NCBI RefSeq assembly: GCF_000219535.2
Contig: NZ_CP007806.1
Location: 742,501 to 806,500, forward strand
Length of the DNA: 64,000 nt
Source: Brevibacillus laterosporus LMG 15441
Lineage (GTDB): Bacteria; Bacillota; Bacilli; Brevibacillales; Brevibacillaceae
Direction: 5' to 3'
A program made the translations under genes and the position numbers. Positions 31,818-40,678 of the stretch are shown piece after piece. Under the pieces are notes generated by a model. That model saw only the letters and a list, made by a program, of their open reading frames with translations, had not been told where the DNA came from and searched no databases. Each line of letters starts with the position of its first letter. Within the stretch, counting starts at the first letter, position 1.

Positions 31818-32231
31818 CTATTCTATAGAAAAGTCAGTCGTGGCTTCTATGAAAATACCATTATGTGTACTACGATTGAGCATCTCTAAAGTATATTTTT
31901 TTCCCTTTTTTACATCCCATGTAGTTGAGGCAGTTCCATTTTTTTTCACATTAAATACCTTACCAACCTGATTTCCGGTATCATCCCAGAGGGTATATTT
32001 AATATGAGTGGTAGAACCGTCGGATGACTGATCTACGGTAAGAGTCAAGGTATTACTGGAGGCTCTAAAAGTAGATGTCTCATATTTCTCCTCTGGTTCT
32101 AAAGTTCGGCTGTCACTAATAATAGAAGCTACTGCTACAGCGGCATTTTCAGATTGAATTTCCATTGCGATTGCGGGGGTAGCCGATACTAGTAAAGCAA
32201 GTACTGAAGCAATGCCAACTAATTTTTTCAT
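31818..32231 (-). CDS. Secreted protein, 137 aa
   Basis: A signal peptide (KKLVGIASVLALLVSATPAI, cleavage near AMA/MEI) is followed by a beta-rich mature domain: NTLTLTVDQSSDGSTTHIKY, then VKKGKKYTLEMLNRS. ATG 32231 is ten nt after AAGGAG. It resembles small extracellular beta-sandwich proteins; the family is not recognised. It has its own terminator and stands alone. Confidence 0.65.
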   Translation of the reverse strand: MKKLVGIASVLALLVSATPAIAMEIQSENAAVAVASIISDSRTLEPEEKYETSTFRASSNTLTLTVDQSSDGSTTHIKYTLWDDTGNQVGKVFNVKKNGTASTTWDVKKGKKYTLEMLNRSTHNGIFIEATTDFSIE

Positions 32232-32475
32232 TACCAATTCACTCCTTGATATGTATTTAATTTACAATTTTATATTATAAAAATATTCTGAATTTGTCCA
32301 CGGTATTTTGGTTTTTTTCGTCAACTTTGGTGAGAGAGCAATACAAATGGTACTCAAGTTAGAACATACAAGGTTCATGTTCACTAGTTTAATGTCTTTA
32401 GAGTAATTGGAAAAAGTAAATTCTAAAAGCTTGAAAGGTAAAGGTTATAGTCACTCTGGGATGTTAGAGGATGAT

Positions 32476-32515
32476 AAATAGGCCTGTCTAAGTAACTGAC
32501 AGGCCTATTTCTAAT
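32476..32515. terminator. Perfect 13-bp hairpin terminator
   Basis: AAATAGGCCTGTC at 32476-32488 and GACAGGCCTATTT at 32498-32510. The 490-bp stretch 32232-32723 contains this hairpin but no gene that I can support. Confidence 0.7.
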
Positions 32516-32723
32516 AAAATTATGCTTTAAATATTTAAACACTACTAATTTATAATAAAGGTGTTCAGTAAAACGTAATAAATAAGCAGATGTAAAGTAA
32601 ATTTTACAGTGTGGCAGTAAGTAATTTAATCGACTATCCAATAATGAATGTGAGCAACAGACATTTGAGACATGCTTCTTGCATAAACTTATAGAAATAC
32701 ATATGTTGGGGAGGACGCATTGG

Positions 32724-33557
32724 ATGGCGGATGCATTTGTAATTAGATCACTTGAGGAAGTTCGTTTTTGGTCTAGGATAATGAAGGAACATTCGCTTTT
32801 TTTGAAGCTAGGTTTTAATTGTGACGATACCCAATTAATCAATGAAGCTGATTATTTTTACCATATATTTGAGGAAATAGAAGCCAAGGCCCTTGCCTTA
32901 CCAGAAGATACCGACCCTCAATATATCGGTCAGTTCAATGCTCAAATTCTTCCCTGTGTTAATCAAATTTGGGCTTTCAAAAGAAGGGTATTAGGTTTGA
33001 TCATTTCCTGCCAAATTGGAGGTAATAATTTTCCGTTATTAGTGGATCATGTTAGCCGGGAAGCTGCTTATTTTGCGAAACGTTTGGAACAACTAAACAC
33101 TGGAACCCTAGATCCTTTGCCAGATGCTATTATTAATGAAAATGTCTTCTTTCTTAGGATTATGGCTGATCATGCTAAATTTATTAATCACTTACTTGAT
33201 CCTTCTGAAAGGAAATTGGTTGAACAAGCAAATGATTTTAGTCATGACTTCGATCAACTTCTATACCAAGCCATTGATTTAGATTCCATGAGTCCCCAAT
33301 CTCAAACTGTTCCGTTACTATCGCAGTTTGTTGATCAGAATAGAGTGTCTGTCCGTCAACTCCGTGATTTCAAAAAAACTGCTCGCGATCTAATCGAAGC
33401 TTGTCGTATTAAGAGCATTATCCCTCCTCTTCTTGCCGATCATGTTTTTAGAGAGGCATCACATTTTCTTGAAATTTTAGATGCATTTGAAGTGGTATTA
33501 GAAGGGGCAACCAAACGGAGTAAACAAAAAAGAAACAGCCCTGTATCCGATTGTTAG
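32724..33557 (+). CDS. DUF2935 family protein
   Basis: A 277-aa all-helical protein made of two similar halves (VIRSLEEVRFWSRIMKEHSL and NENVFFLRIMADHAKFINHL), each with HxxF and DHVxREA(A/S) patterns. This is the architecture of the DUF2935 family of spore formers. Conserved His/Glu residues suggest metal binding, as in hemerythrin-like bundles, which I infer rather than know. ATG 32724 follows GGGGAGG. Confidence 0.8.
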   Translation: MADAFVIRSLEEVRFWSRIMKEHSLFLKLGFNCDDTQLINEADYFYHIFEEIEAKALALPEDTDPQYIGQFNAQILPCVNQIWAFKRRVLGLIISCQIGGNNFPLLVDHVSREAAYFAKRLEQLNTGTLDPLPDAIINENVFFLRIMADHAKFINHLLDPSERKLVEQANDFSHDFDQLLYQAIDLDSMSPQSQTVPLLSQFVDQNRVSVRQLRDFKKTARDLIEACRIKSIIPPLLADHVFREASHFLEILDAFEVVLEGATKRSKQKRNSPVSDC

Positions 33558-33587
33558 TCAAGATAAAAAGTTGAAGTTATGTATTTT

Positions 33588-33613
33588 AGCTCACAAATCA
33601 TGTGAGCTTTTTT
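33588..33613 (+). terminator. Terminator after the DUF2935 gene
   Basis: AGCTCACA and TGTGAGCT pair around a 5-nt loop, followed by TTTTT. Confidence 0.8.
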
Positions 33614-33666
33614 GTTTGTTCCCAGATGATATTCAATGTGATGTTTCGCCAAACATGTTTTCCTGT

Positions 33667-34053
33667 TTAAGGAATTTCATTTTCTGTTGCTCCTTTGTAA
33701 TGATGGGTGTGAGGGTGTCTTCCGTTTACTGTTGTATACCCTTCAAAGTAATGAATATGTCCTCCACGCTGCAGTTCGATTGCAGGGCCGGTTGTGCCTT
33801 CAATTATATGAGAATGACCATCATTAAATGAAGTAATCGTATAATAGCGATGAACGTGGGGAACACCTGTCGGGGCTGGTTCAGTTACCCCAACGTATTG
33901 ATGATCATGACCATCATTAAATGAAGTAGTTCCCGAAAACGGATGTCGGTGTACAGGCATACCATTCCAAGAAGTGATATATAATCCATGCGAATGTTCT
34001 GCGGAGGAGTCATTTGATTGAAATAGAAAACCTGCAACAGGTATTTTTGTCAT
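33667..34053 (-). CDS. YmaF-family histidine-rich protein
   Basis: A 128-aa protein with repeated His-aromatic turns: HVHRYYTITSFNDGHSH, GGHIHYFEGYTTVNGRHPHT, and a parallel FNDGHDHQY. This is the YmaF family of Bacilli. The many His pairs suggest metal binding. No signal peptide. AGGAGAAGGGG precedes ATG. Function unknown, possibly spore-associated. Confidence 0.8.
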   Translation of the reverse strand: MTKIPVAGFLFQSNDSSAEHSHGLYITSWNGMPVHRHPFSGTTSFNDGHDHQYVGVTEPAPTGVPHVHRYYTITSFNDGHSHIIEGTTGPAIELQRGGHIHYFEGYTTVNGRHPHTHHYKGATENEIP

Positions 34054-34428
34054 TTTAAAACCCCTTCTCCTAGTTTATTACACTGTATGAAGGGGGATGG
34101 AAATTGACATGGGCATAAGTACCATTTCAGGATATTTGACCTGATAGTGTTTAATTAAGGGATTAGCAATCATTTTTTACTATTCATGGGCTGATTAAGT
34201 AAGTTATAGGTCCTTGATTAATCCATGGGAGTAGACCTGAGTACTGTGTCGATTATACTGGTTTACTTCACCCTATTTGTAGATGGACAATCAACTAAAA
34301 TTTCTATAATCAAATATAATAACAGGAAAAATGATGGATAACAGGAGTAATACACTTTGTATAACGCATGAACGGACATTCTCCATGCGATAATCCATCT
34401 TCATGTTTCTATTCTTTTAAGAAGTTGG

Positions 34429-34535
34429 GGGCAGGGTGAATTGGTCAATATGGACAATATGGACAACATGGACAACATGGACAACAAACTTCCCCTTACT
34501 CTCCGCGTATGACGTACAGCCTAACAATAACGGGC
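34429..34535 (+). pseudogene. Degenerate Gly-Gln-Tyr/His repeat frame with 9-bp tandem repeats
   Basis: Four tandem 9-mers of the type ATGGACAAC lie at about 34449-34485. One frame reads GQYGQYGQHGQHGQQTSPYS and ends in TITGEE with its stop inside the ribosome site of the DUF1036 gene, as in an operon. A TGA lies just before the first repeat and no start codon is in frame, so the gene seems frameshifted. The composition is coat-like. The rest of 34054-34428 shows nothing I recognise. Confidence 0.35.
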
Positions 34536-34550
34536 GAGGAGTGATCGACG

Positions 34551-34910
34551 ATGGGGCTTCATTTCCGCAACAGGACTAACGTAGGCTTGCAGATTGTTTA
34601 TGCCTACTCGGCTCCCAATTGTGAGGGGAGCAACAAGTGGTCAAAGAAGGGCTGGTATAAGGTGGCTCCGGGGAACACGGTGCAGGTTTGGAGCGGGTGG
34701 GCCAACGGTAGAAAATTCTTTTACTACGCTGAGGATACAAGTGGTCTTGGACGTACGTGGTCGGGCGAATTTGTTACCCCAATCCCCTCGAGAGCTTTCG
34801 AGTGGTGCTGGGATACAGGCAGTACCGACAGCAGAAACCTGGGGCTTAAGAAATTACAGGTCCCTAATCAATTTCCGCCCATTTTAGACTATACAATCAA
34901 CCTACAATAA
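34551..34910 (+). CDS. DUF1036 family protein
   Basis: A 119-aa protein with the DUF1036 pattern: an N-terminal LHFRNRTNVGLQIVYAYSAP, the WSKKGWYKVAPGNTVQVWSG block, and FFYYAEDTSG. Function unknown. GAGGAG precedes ATG. Its G+C content is visibly higher than that of its neighbours (many GGC/GGG codons), which hints at separate origin. Confidence 0.75.
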   Translation: MGLHFRNRTNVGLQIVYAYSAPNCEGSNKWSKKGWYKVAPGNTVQVWSGWANGRKFFYYAEDTSGLGRTWSGEFVTPIPSRAFEWCWDTGSTDSRNLGLKKLQVPNQFPPILDYTINLQ

Positions 34911-35088
34911 AAAGAGAGGGACAAAGCGCTGGCGGAACAACTTATAATCTTGGCGTGATTAACAATCCATTCCTGCCTTTCTCTCCAACCGTAGCACACC
35001 TTTCCATTATACGTATCACAGATTAATAAGAGAAATGTCGATGACCTAATAAAAATGTAGTAGACCAGAAAGGAAGTAATTCAATACG
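34911..35088 (+). other. Non-coding or eroded stretch after the DUF1036 gene
   Basis: One plus-strand frame without a start codon reads GGTTYNLGVINNPFLPFSPT and ends at a TAA near 35024. It could be the remnant of a further gene, but I cannot identify it. Confidence 0.3.
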
Positions 35089-35123
35089 GCTCTCTTCTGG
35101 ACACATCCAGAGAGAGCTTTTTT
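35089..35123 (+). terminator. Intrinsic terminator
   Basis: GCTCTCTTCTGGA and TCCAGAGAGAGC (one bulge) followed by TTTTTT. From here to 35391 I see no gene; a shorter AGAGCT/AGCTCT hairpin near 35342-35366 precedes the hydrolase. Confidence 0.8.
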
Positions 35124-35391
35124 GCGTGCAACAGTTGTATGTAAGCGAAGAATCGCTCTTATCCAAATACCTATTGTTGGGTATTTTAATATGCTACACT
35201 TCCTAGATAGGGATATTATGTTTTCGTATCCCAAATGTTTTACTATCGAAGCAACACCATTGATTGAGGTGATGTAAATTGTTAGAGCGTTCAATGGAAA
35301 ATATAAGGGGATTAGAAGCAGGAAAGGGAGTGATTGAAAGGAGAGCTTGAGTTTTATTAGCTCTTCTTAACAAAAAAAGGGAGCTATTCAG

Positions 35392-36243
35392 ATGAACCAA
35401 TTTAAAAGTATAACCAGTGATGGATTCACATTAAACTATTGTATAAAAGGGTTTGGAAAGCCAGTACTGGTGGTAGGGAGCAGCATATATTATCCTCGTT
35501 TATTCTCAGAAAATTTATTTGAAACATTTCAATTTATTTTTTTAGACCATAGAGGCTTTGGAAAGCCACCTCGTGCTTTAGAACCAGAAGATTATAAATT
35601 AGATAAAATTTTAGATGATACAGAAAGGGTAAGACAGGCACTCGAATTGCAGGATTTTATTATACTGGGACATTCAGGACATGCCTTTATGGCCTTAGCA
35701 TATGCCCAGAAATATCCAGAGGCTGTTCGGAAAGTTGTCTTACTTAATTCAGCACCTACAAATAGTCAAGAAAGACAGCAGCAAAGCACCTCATTTTTTT
35801 ATCAAACGGCCAGCCTAAAGAGAAAGCGGCAGTTTGAAGCAGATATCGCGTTTTTAGAAAGTGACATCCAAAAAGATCCTGAAAGACGATTTGTCCATAT
35901 GTGCATTCGCATGGGGGCTCAAAGTTTTTACGATTATACATTTGATGCAGCTTATATGTGGGAGAATGTATATACCAATATGCCAATTATGGATCATCTG
36001 TGGGGAGAAGAGTTTGGAAAACGTAATTTAATCCAATCGTTGGCGGATTTCAAAAAACCAGTATTCATTGGTCTAGGAAGATATGATTATCTGGTTTCTC
36101 CCGTTTCACTATGGGACTCACTTGATAACACATATAGGAACGTGAAGAAAGTAATTTTTGAGTATAGTGGACATAATCCTATGTTTGAAGAACCAGAGTT
36201 ATTTGCTAAAACCTTAATGGAATGGATGAATGAGGACAAGTAG
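35392..36243 (+). CDS. Alpha/beta-hydrolase (proline iminopeptidase-like)
   Basis: A 283-aa cytoplasmic hydrolase. The nucleophile elbow GHSGHAF has Ser95, the acid is probably the Asp in GRYDYLV, and the histidine is in YSGHNPMFE near the C terminus. The LDHRGFG oxyanion region is typical. The substrate is unknown. AAAGGGAG precedes ATG. The gene is alone and ends at a strong terminator. Confidence 0.82.
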   Translation: MNQFKSITSDGFTLNYCIKGFGKPVLVVGSSIYYPRLFSENLFETFQFIFLDHRGFGKPPRALEPEDYKLDKILDDTERVRQALELQDFIILGHSGHAFMALAYAQKYPEAVRKVVLLNSAPTNSQERQQQSTSFFYQTASLKRKRQFEADIAFLESDIQKDPERRFVHMCIRMGAQSFYDYTFDAAYMWENVYTNMPIMDHLWGEEFGKRNLIQSLADFKKPVFIGLGRYDYLVSPVSLWDSLDNTYRNVKKVIFEYSGHNPMFEEPELFAKTLMEWMNEDK

Positions 36244-36263
36244 GTTCCTTGGTTCTTTTTCCA

Positions 36264-36303
36264 AAAGGCCGTTTCTTTGCTTTCAAGGAAACGGCCCTTT
36301 TTT
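36264..36303. terminator. Terminator between convergent genes
   Basis: AAGGCCGTTTC and GGAAACGGCC around a ~10-nt loop, then CTTTTTT. Confidence 0.8.
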
Positions 36304-36367
36304 GATAACCTTACACCAATCAATACAATCAAACCTTATGTTTATTCCATACTCATATAGAGATTAC

Positions 36368-38377
36368 TTATTTTTTGAAAATATGCCGTGCATAGTTATA
36401 CAGGAAGGCAGCTGCTTCTTGGCGCAGTAGAGGTTCCTTAGCCTTATAGTCAATCAAGCCTTTGGAGGAAATAACCTCAGGTCCGTATAGACCATGAAAC
36501 ACTACATATTGAACAGCTTGAGTGGCCCAAGGATCAATGGCGCCTTTAAGGTTAACCTTAACAGGCTGAGCATTCAGTAATGATTTGGACACCTCAAATA
36601 CAATAACGGCCGCTTCCTGCCTTGTAATAGGACGATTGGGTTCAAATTTAGTAGGAGAGGTTCCTTTTAAGGCATCTGCTTCTACAAGAGCTTGAATTTC
36701 TTTTACGTATGGACTCTTTTTAGAGTCTATAAATGACACGGGATTAGTAGAGGCACGAACCCCAATAAGCCGTACTAAATCACCTGCAAATTCGGCTCTT
36801 GTAATGGGTGCTAAAGGACGGAAGGCATGATTCGAATCTCCCCGGAGCACTCCAAGGTCTTGAACGCCATTGATATATGCGGCATATGGGTGTGACTGAG
36901 GAACATCGGTAAAATGCTTAGAGGGAGAAATTTTTTGAGCCATACTGACCATATTACGATATTGCAAATAGCCTATGCTACCATCAGCGGATTCCTTAAA
37001 GGCTAAAAAGGTGCCTTTTTCGTCCTTGAACAGCAATGGATCGACCTGGCGAAGAATATTTTTTTCCATCGGATCTTCTGCTAGTAGCTGTCCCTGTGAG
37101 GTTACTGTAATTTTAGTGATCCAAGGATTTATCCGCAAATCCCGATAGGTACCCTCAAAGCGTTTCAATTGTTGAGGGGAGGATGTCATATAGGTCTGTT
37201 CTTTCTTAGGTATAGGGTAATAGTGATTCATGAAGGCTTTAAATAACTCCTCGCGAAACTCCTTATCTTTATTGAAAATAATAAACCCACCAACCTTATG
37301 CTCTGGCAACAGCCACATCCAAGAATGGAACCCGGGTATATCTCCACCTTTGCCTATAACAAATTGATTATTGTGACTGGAATGGTAGTATGTTTCAAAG
37401 CCGTATGCCATATTTGGAACCTTGGGATGAACGGAATAGTGAATGGTATGCATATTTTGAGCTGTACCCTGTTTCAGGATTGTTCTACCGTCAAACGAAC
37501 CCTTATTGAGATGAGCCATCATAAACTGGGCCATGTCATGCCCAGTTGAAACCATTCCTCCTTCAGGCTGTTCAATCGGATTGGATAAAAAAACAGGAAA
37601 TGGTTGATTGCTAGAAGTATATCCAGTTGCTAAATTAGCTTTTAATTGCGGTGTAAGTAAGAAGCTGCTATTTTCCATTTTCAAAGGGGTAAAAATATTC
37701 TCAGTCATGTATTGGTTGAAGGATTTACCGGACAACTTCTCCAGAATGTATCCTTGAAGACTAAAGCCAAAGTTATCGTAGCGGAATGCTTCTCCGGGTT
37801 TACGGACAATACTAGGCATATTCTCTTTCACGTATTTATCCAACGAGATCCGCGGGATACTATGGTGATGGATGGATTCCAGCTTATCTGTAAAATCAAA
37901 GCCTGCTGTGTTGGTTAATAGATGCTTCATTGTTAGTTTGTCAGTGGTTTTATTGTTTAGCGTTATGTCCTTAAGATAGGTTTGGATATCCTCATCTAAA
38001 TCGAGCTTTCCTTGTTCGACTAACTGCATAATTCCTGTAGATGTAAAAACTTTAGAAATAGAAGCTAGCGGGAAAATAGTATGGTTTGGATTGACAGCTA
38101 TTTTTTTTTCTACATCAGAATAACCGTACCCTTTATTCAGCAATATCCTGCCATCTCGGACGATAACAAAAACAGCTCCCGCCAACTGATTTTTAATATG
38201 TGATTGATTAAAGAACTGATCTGCAAAATCTTCTACTTCTTTAGAGTCTGTTGGGCCCAAGAGAGGTTCTTTTACAGGTGAACTATAGATAGAAGGTGTA
38301 GGAAAAAGAATGGTTATGGTCAGGATTACTACAAACATGAATATACTGTATTTCCTACTTTGCTGTTTAACCATCAT
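36368..38377 (-). CDS. Exported beta-lactamase-family serine hydrolase with S-layer homology domains
   Basis: A 669-aa surface protein. After an N-terminal membrane/signal segment (FMFVVILTITILFPT) comes a class C beta-lactamase/DD-peptidase-like domain: nucleophile motif SISK in LASISKVFTS, YDNFGFS as the YxN motif and GKGGDIPGF as the HxG-like motif. The last ~190 residues hold three SLH repeats (FTDVPQSHPYAAYINGVQDL...), which attach proteins to the secondary wall polymer. Likely a wall-bound esterase or peptidase. Start ATG 38377 follows GGAGAG; an ATG four codons earlier overlaps that site. Confidence 0.85.
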   Translation of the reverse strand: MMVKQQSRKYSIFMFVVILTITILFPTPSIYSSPVKEPLLGPTDSKEVEDFADQFFNQSHIKNQLAGAVFVIVRDGRILLNKGYGYSDVEKKIAVNPNHTIFPLASISKVFTSTGIMQLVEQGKLDLDEDIQTYLKDITLNNKTTDKLTMKHLLTNTAGFDFTDKLESIHHHSIPRISLDKYVKENMPSIVRKPGEAFRYDNFGFSLQGYILEKLSGKSFNQYMTENIFTPLKMENSSFLLTPQLKANLATGYTSSNQPFPVFLSNPIEQPEGGMVSTGHDMAQFMMAHLNKGSFDGRTILKQGTAQNMHTIHYSVHPKVPNMAYGFETYYHSSHNNQFVIGKGGDIPGFHSWMWLLPEHKVGGFIIFNKDKEFREELFKAFMNHYYPIPKKEQTYMTSSPQQLKRFEGTYRDLRINPWITKITVTSQGQLLAEDPMEKNILRQVDPLLFKDEKGTFLAFKESADGSIGYLQYRNMVSMAQKISPSKHFTDVPQSHPYAAYINGVQDLGVLRGDSNHAFRPLAPITRAEFAGDLVRLIGVRASTNPVSFIDSKKSPYVKEIQALVEADALKGTSPTKFEPNRPITRQEAAVIVFEVSKSLLNAQPVKVNLKGAIDPWATQAVQYVVFHGLYGPEVISSKGLIDYKAKEPLLRQEAAAFLYNYARHIFKK

Positions 38378-38544
38378 ACATCTCTCCATTCGATCAGTTT
38401 TGTTAGATGCATATAAAATTCAACTCGCCTACAAGTGCGATCACTCCCTGGTATTGGAATCATAATGGAAGTCTTGCCTGATGGGATCGCTCTTTTAGAT
38501 AAAAACAGAAAATAGGAACAGTACGTACATGATTTGCCAACAGC

Positions 38545-38590
38545 ATGTGAAAGGACTTTTTCGCTAGGAAGAGAAAAAGTCCTTTCACAT
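38545..38590. repeat. Perfect 18-bp inverted repeat
   Basis: ATGTGAAAGGACTTTTTC at 38545-38562 and its exact complement at 38573-38590, loop 10 nt, 27 bp after the stop of the 38617 gene. There is no T-run outside the stem, though the stem itself contains one. It is probably the terminator of the 38617 gene. Confidence 0.6.
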
Positions 38591-38616
38591 AAATAATTAT
38601 CGTTTTACTAAAAATA

Positions 38617-40104
38617 TCAGCTTGTTTCTAGCACATGCATAAATGGCTCGTCGAACATGGATAACAGCAATTCCCGAGTAGCTGTATGGCGTAATCCACA
38701 CAGAATAATGCGAATTTCTTTACGCATATTTTCTACAGACATGATTTCACTTGTGTGGTTTTTCGATAATTTATCCTTTGTGGAATACGTATTCAAATAA
38801 TGAGCATTTCGTTTCGCCACGATCAGTAATCGACGTTGAATGTCTGGTATCGCATCTGTGAGGGGGGCTTCCATTTCAATATACCCGCGAATTTCAGCCA
38901 AACGAGCATATGCTTCTCGCCAACGCCATAATTGCTTTTTCTGTTCCCGCTGGTCTGAATCTGGCTCTGGTAAGTCTTTGGATATCTGTGAGGCAGTATA
39001 TGTGCTTGGATGCAGAGCTTCTTGTACTTTTGCAAAATCATTCAAATCTGGTGCCATTAATTCAATGACTTCTCGATAGGCTGGAATATGATCATATGCC
39101 CCATTTCGAATTGTCCATCGAAAGTGCTGTTTGTTATTTTCTATATGCGGTAGGCAAGGAGGTATCATAGAAAATGTTTTTTCTTCTGTAAGCGGATGAC
39201 TAGATACCAGTAGTTGGTTAGCAGAGTTTGCGTTATTTGGTGTGTCATTATTTTCTGTTCCTACTTGCATGTAAGCCTTTGTGAACCATTTTAGAGAGCT
39301 AGCGGATATCGAAGAAATTTCACCACTTATAACACTAAGGTTATATTCTCTGAATTCGGGGGAGCTGGAACCATTAAATCCATCATGAATCACATGTAGG
39401 TTATCTCTTACAGCAATTAATTCGGAAAGTACCTTTTTTTCAAGAGTAACAATCCCCTCTTCCACGTAGGAAAGATAGTTATTTCTTTCATTTTCATTAG
39501 CTAAGACGTGCGCGTAAAGGTTATAACAAAACAGAATGTGAGCCATTTCATGAAAATAACTTTGATAAGGAAAATTGACGTAGTTCATTTGGAGAAAATA
39601 TTGATGATTCTGATAAATTAGATCATTCTCAGGTCGGAAAAGAGAGAGATGGGAGTTGGCTTTGTCTGCAATGTACAGAGTAAGTCCTTCGTTGTAACCG
39701 GTAATCCACATAGCCTGATAGGTAGGGCTTAGTAGCAAAGCAATCGAATGATTGGTAATACGACCAGAAAGATTAAAAAAATCACTCTGATAATGAGGAT
39801 AGAAAGAGAGCCAGGTCATCCCCAAAGCGAGTGCTTTGTATAACTCAAATTCACTTTCTTTAGCACAACCAACAGTGAATTGATGTAGGGAAGTTAAACA
39901 TCGCATAAAAGAATGTGAATCGTATGTATAATTTTCAACAAATTGTTTATAGGCAGACTCAAAATCAGCAGGCTCTATCGTCAAAAAAACTTGCAAGCCA
40001 TCAATCCATAGGTCTCCACCAATCGAGGAATTCATCCATGCTTCATAATCTTGAGTAAGAGAACGAATCTCTTGATATTTTTCGAATAGTTGGCGGTATT
40101 GCAC
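38617..40104 (-). CDS. Unknown 495-aa protein with a HExxH motif
   Basis: No known family is recognised. Near residue 200 YFHEMAHILFCYN contains HEMAH, the HExxH signature of zinc metallopeptidases, followed ~25-40 residues later by ENERNNYLSYVEEG, which offers a glutamate for a third ligand. No signal peptide. The C-terminal third is helical and charged. GTG 40104 is the start, 8 nt after AAAGGAGG. It stands alone between two terminator-like hairpins. Confidence 0.7.
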   Translation of the reverse strand: MQYRQLFEKYQEIRSLTQDYEAWMNSSIGGDLWIDGLQVFLTIEPADFESAYKQFVENYTYDSHSFMRCLTSLHQFTVGCAKESEFELYKALALGMTWLSFYPHYQSDFFNLSGRITNHSIALLLSPTYQAMWITGYNEGLTLYIADKANSHLSLFRPENDLIYQNHQYFLQMNYVNFPYQSYFHEMAHILFCYNLYAHVLANENERNNYLSYVEEGIVTLEKKVLSELIAVRDNLHVIHDGFNGSSSPEFREYNLSVISGEISSISASSLKWFTKAYMQVGTENNDTPNNANSANQLLVSSHPLTEEKTFSMIPPCLPHIENNKQHFRWTIRNGAYDHIPAYREVIELMAPDLNDFAKVQEALHPSTYTASQISKDLPEPDSDQREQKKQLWRWREAYARLAEIRGYIEMEAPLTDAIPDIQRRLLIVAKRNAHYLNTYSTKDKLSKNHTSEIMSVENMRKEIRIILCGLRHTATRELLLSMFDEPFMHVLETS

Positions 40105-40678
40105 GAAATGACCTCCTTTTTATTTTTCGATAGATTAGGAATCAATTCCATAATGAAGAGCACTCTAAGTAGGTATCCCTATCTAGCAGTGTACGATTTC
40201 CTGCAAACTATTTTAGGTTATAGATCAATAAAAGAAAGTGACAGCTTTTAGTTCTTACATAGCAGGATAAAATGTTACTTTTGACTACTTTTTTGTGAGT
40301 AATTCCCCTTTCTTAGATAATATATAACAAACATTACAAATATACAGTAAATTAGTGTTTGTTTATGTAGTATATGGTAATATTTGGGTATAGTCAATAG
40401 ATCATATACAAAAATTCATTGCTAATTTTTGAACGATTGGTCCTTCCTTCTCGTAGATAGGAAGGGTATTTCGCATGTCATAATTTGAAAACAATATATT
40501 ATGTTTTTAGATGTTCTGCTAAACTTGTAGTAGTGTATTTTGGTAATTTTTATGAAAAAACTTTGGAAGTGTCTCCCTCGTTTTTAGGCTCGACTGCGCT
40601 TTTCTTCATCTATTCATTAGGTAATAGTCGCAGGAAAAACGCTTGTCACAGTATTTTTGCAAGGAAAGGTGATTTTAG
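40105..40678. other. Long intergenic region without recognised genes
   Basis: About 570 bp, A+T-rich, between the leftward 495-aa gene and the rightward signalling kinase. A short hairpin (TCCTTCCTTCTCG / TAGGAAGGG) lies near 40440-40468. I find no RNA family or convincing small gene here. Confidence 0.4.

Noticed and set aside
34445-34490. Short direct repeats as a CRISPR array
   Set aside because: Units are 9 bp, contiguous, without spacers; no cas genes anywhere in the window.
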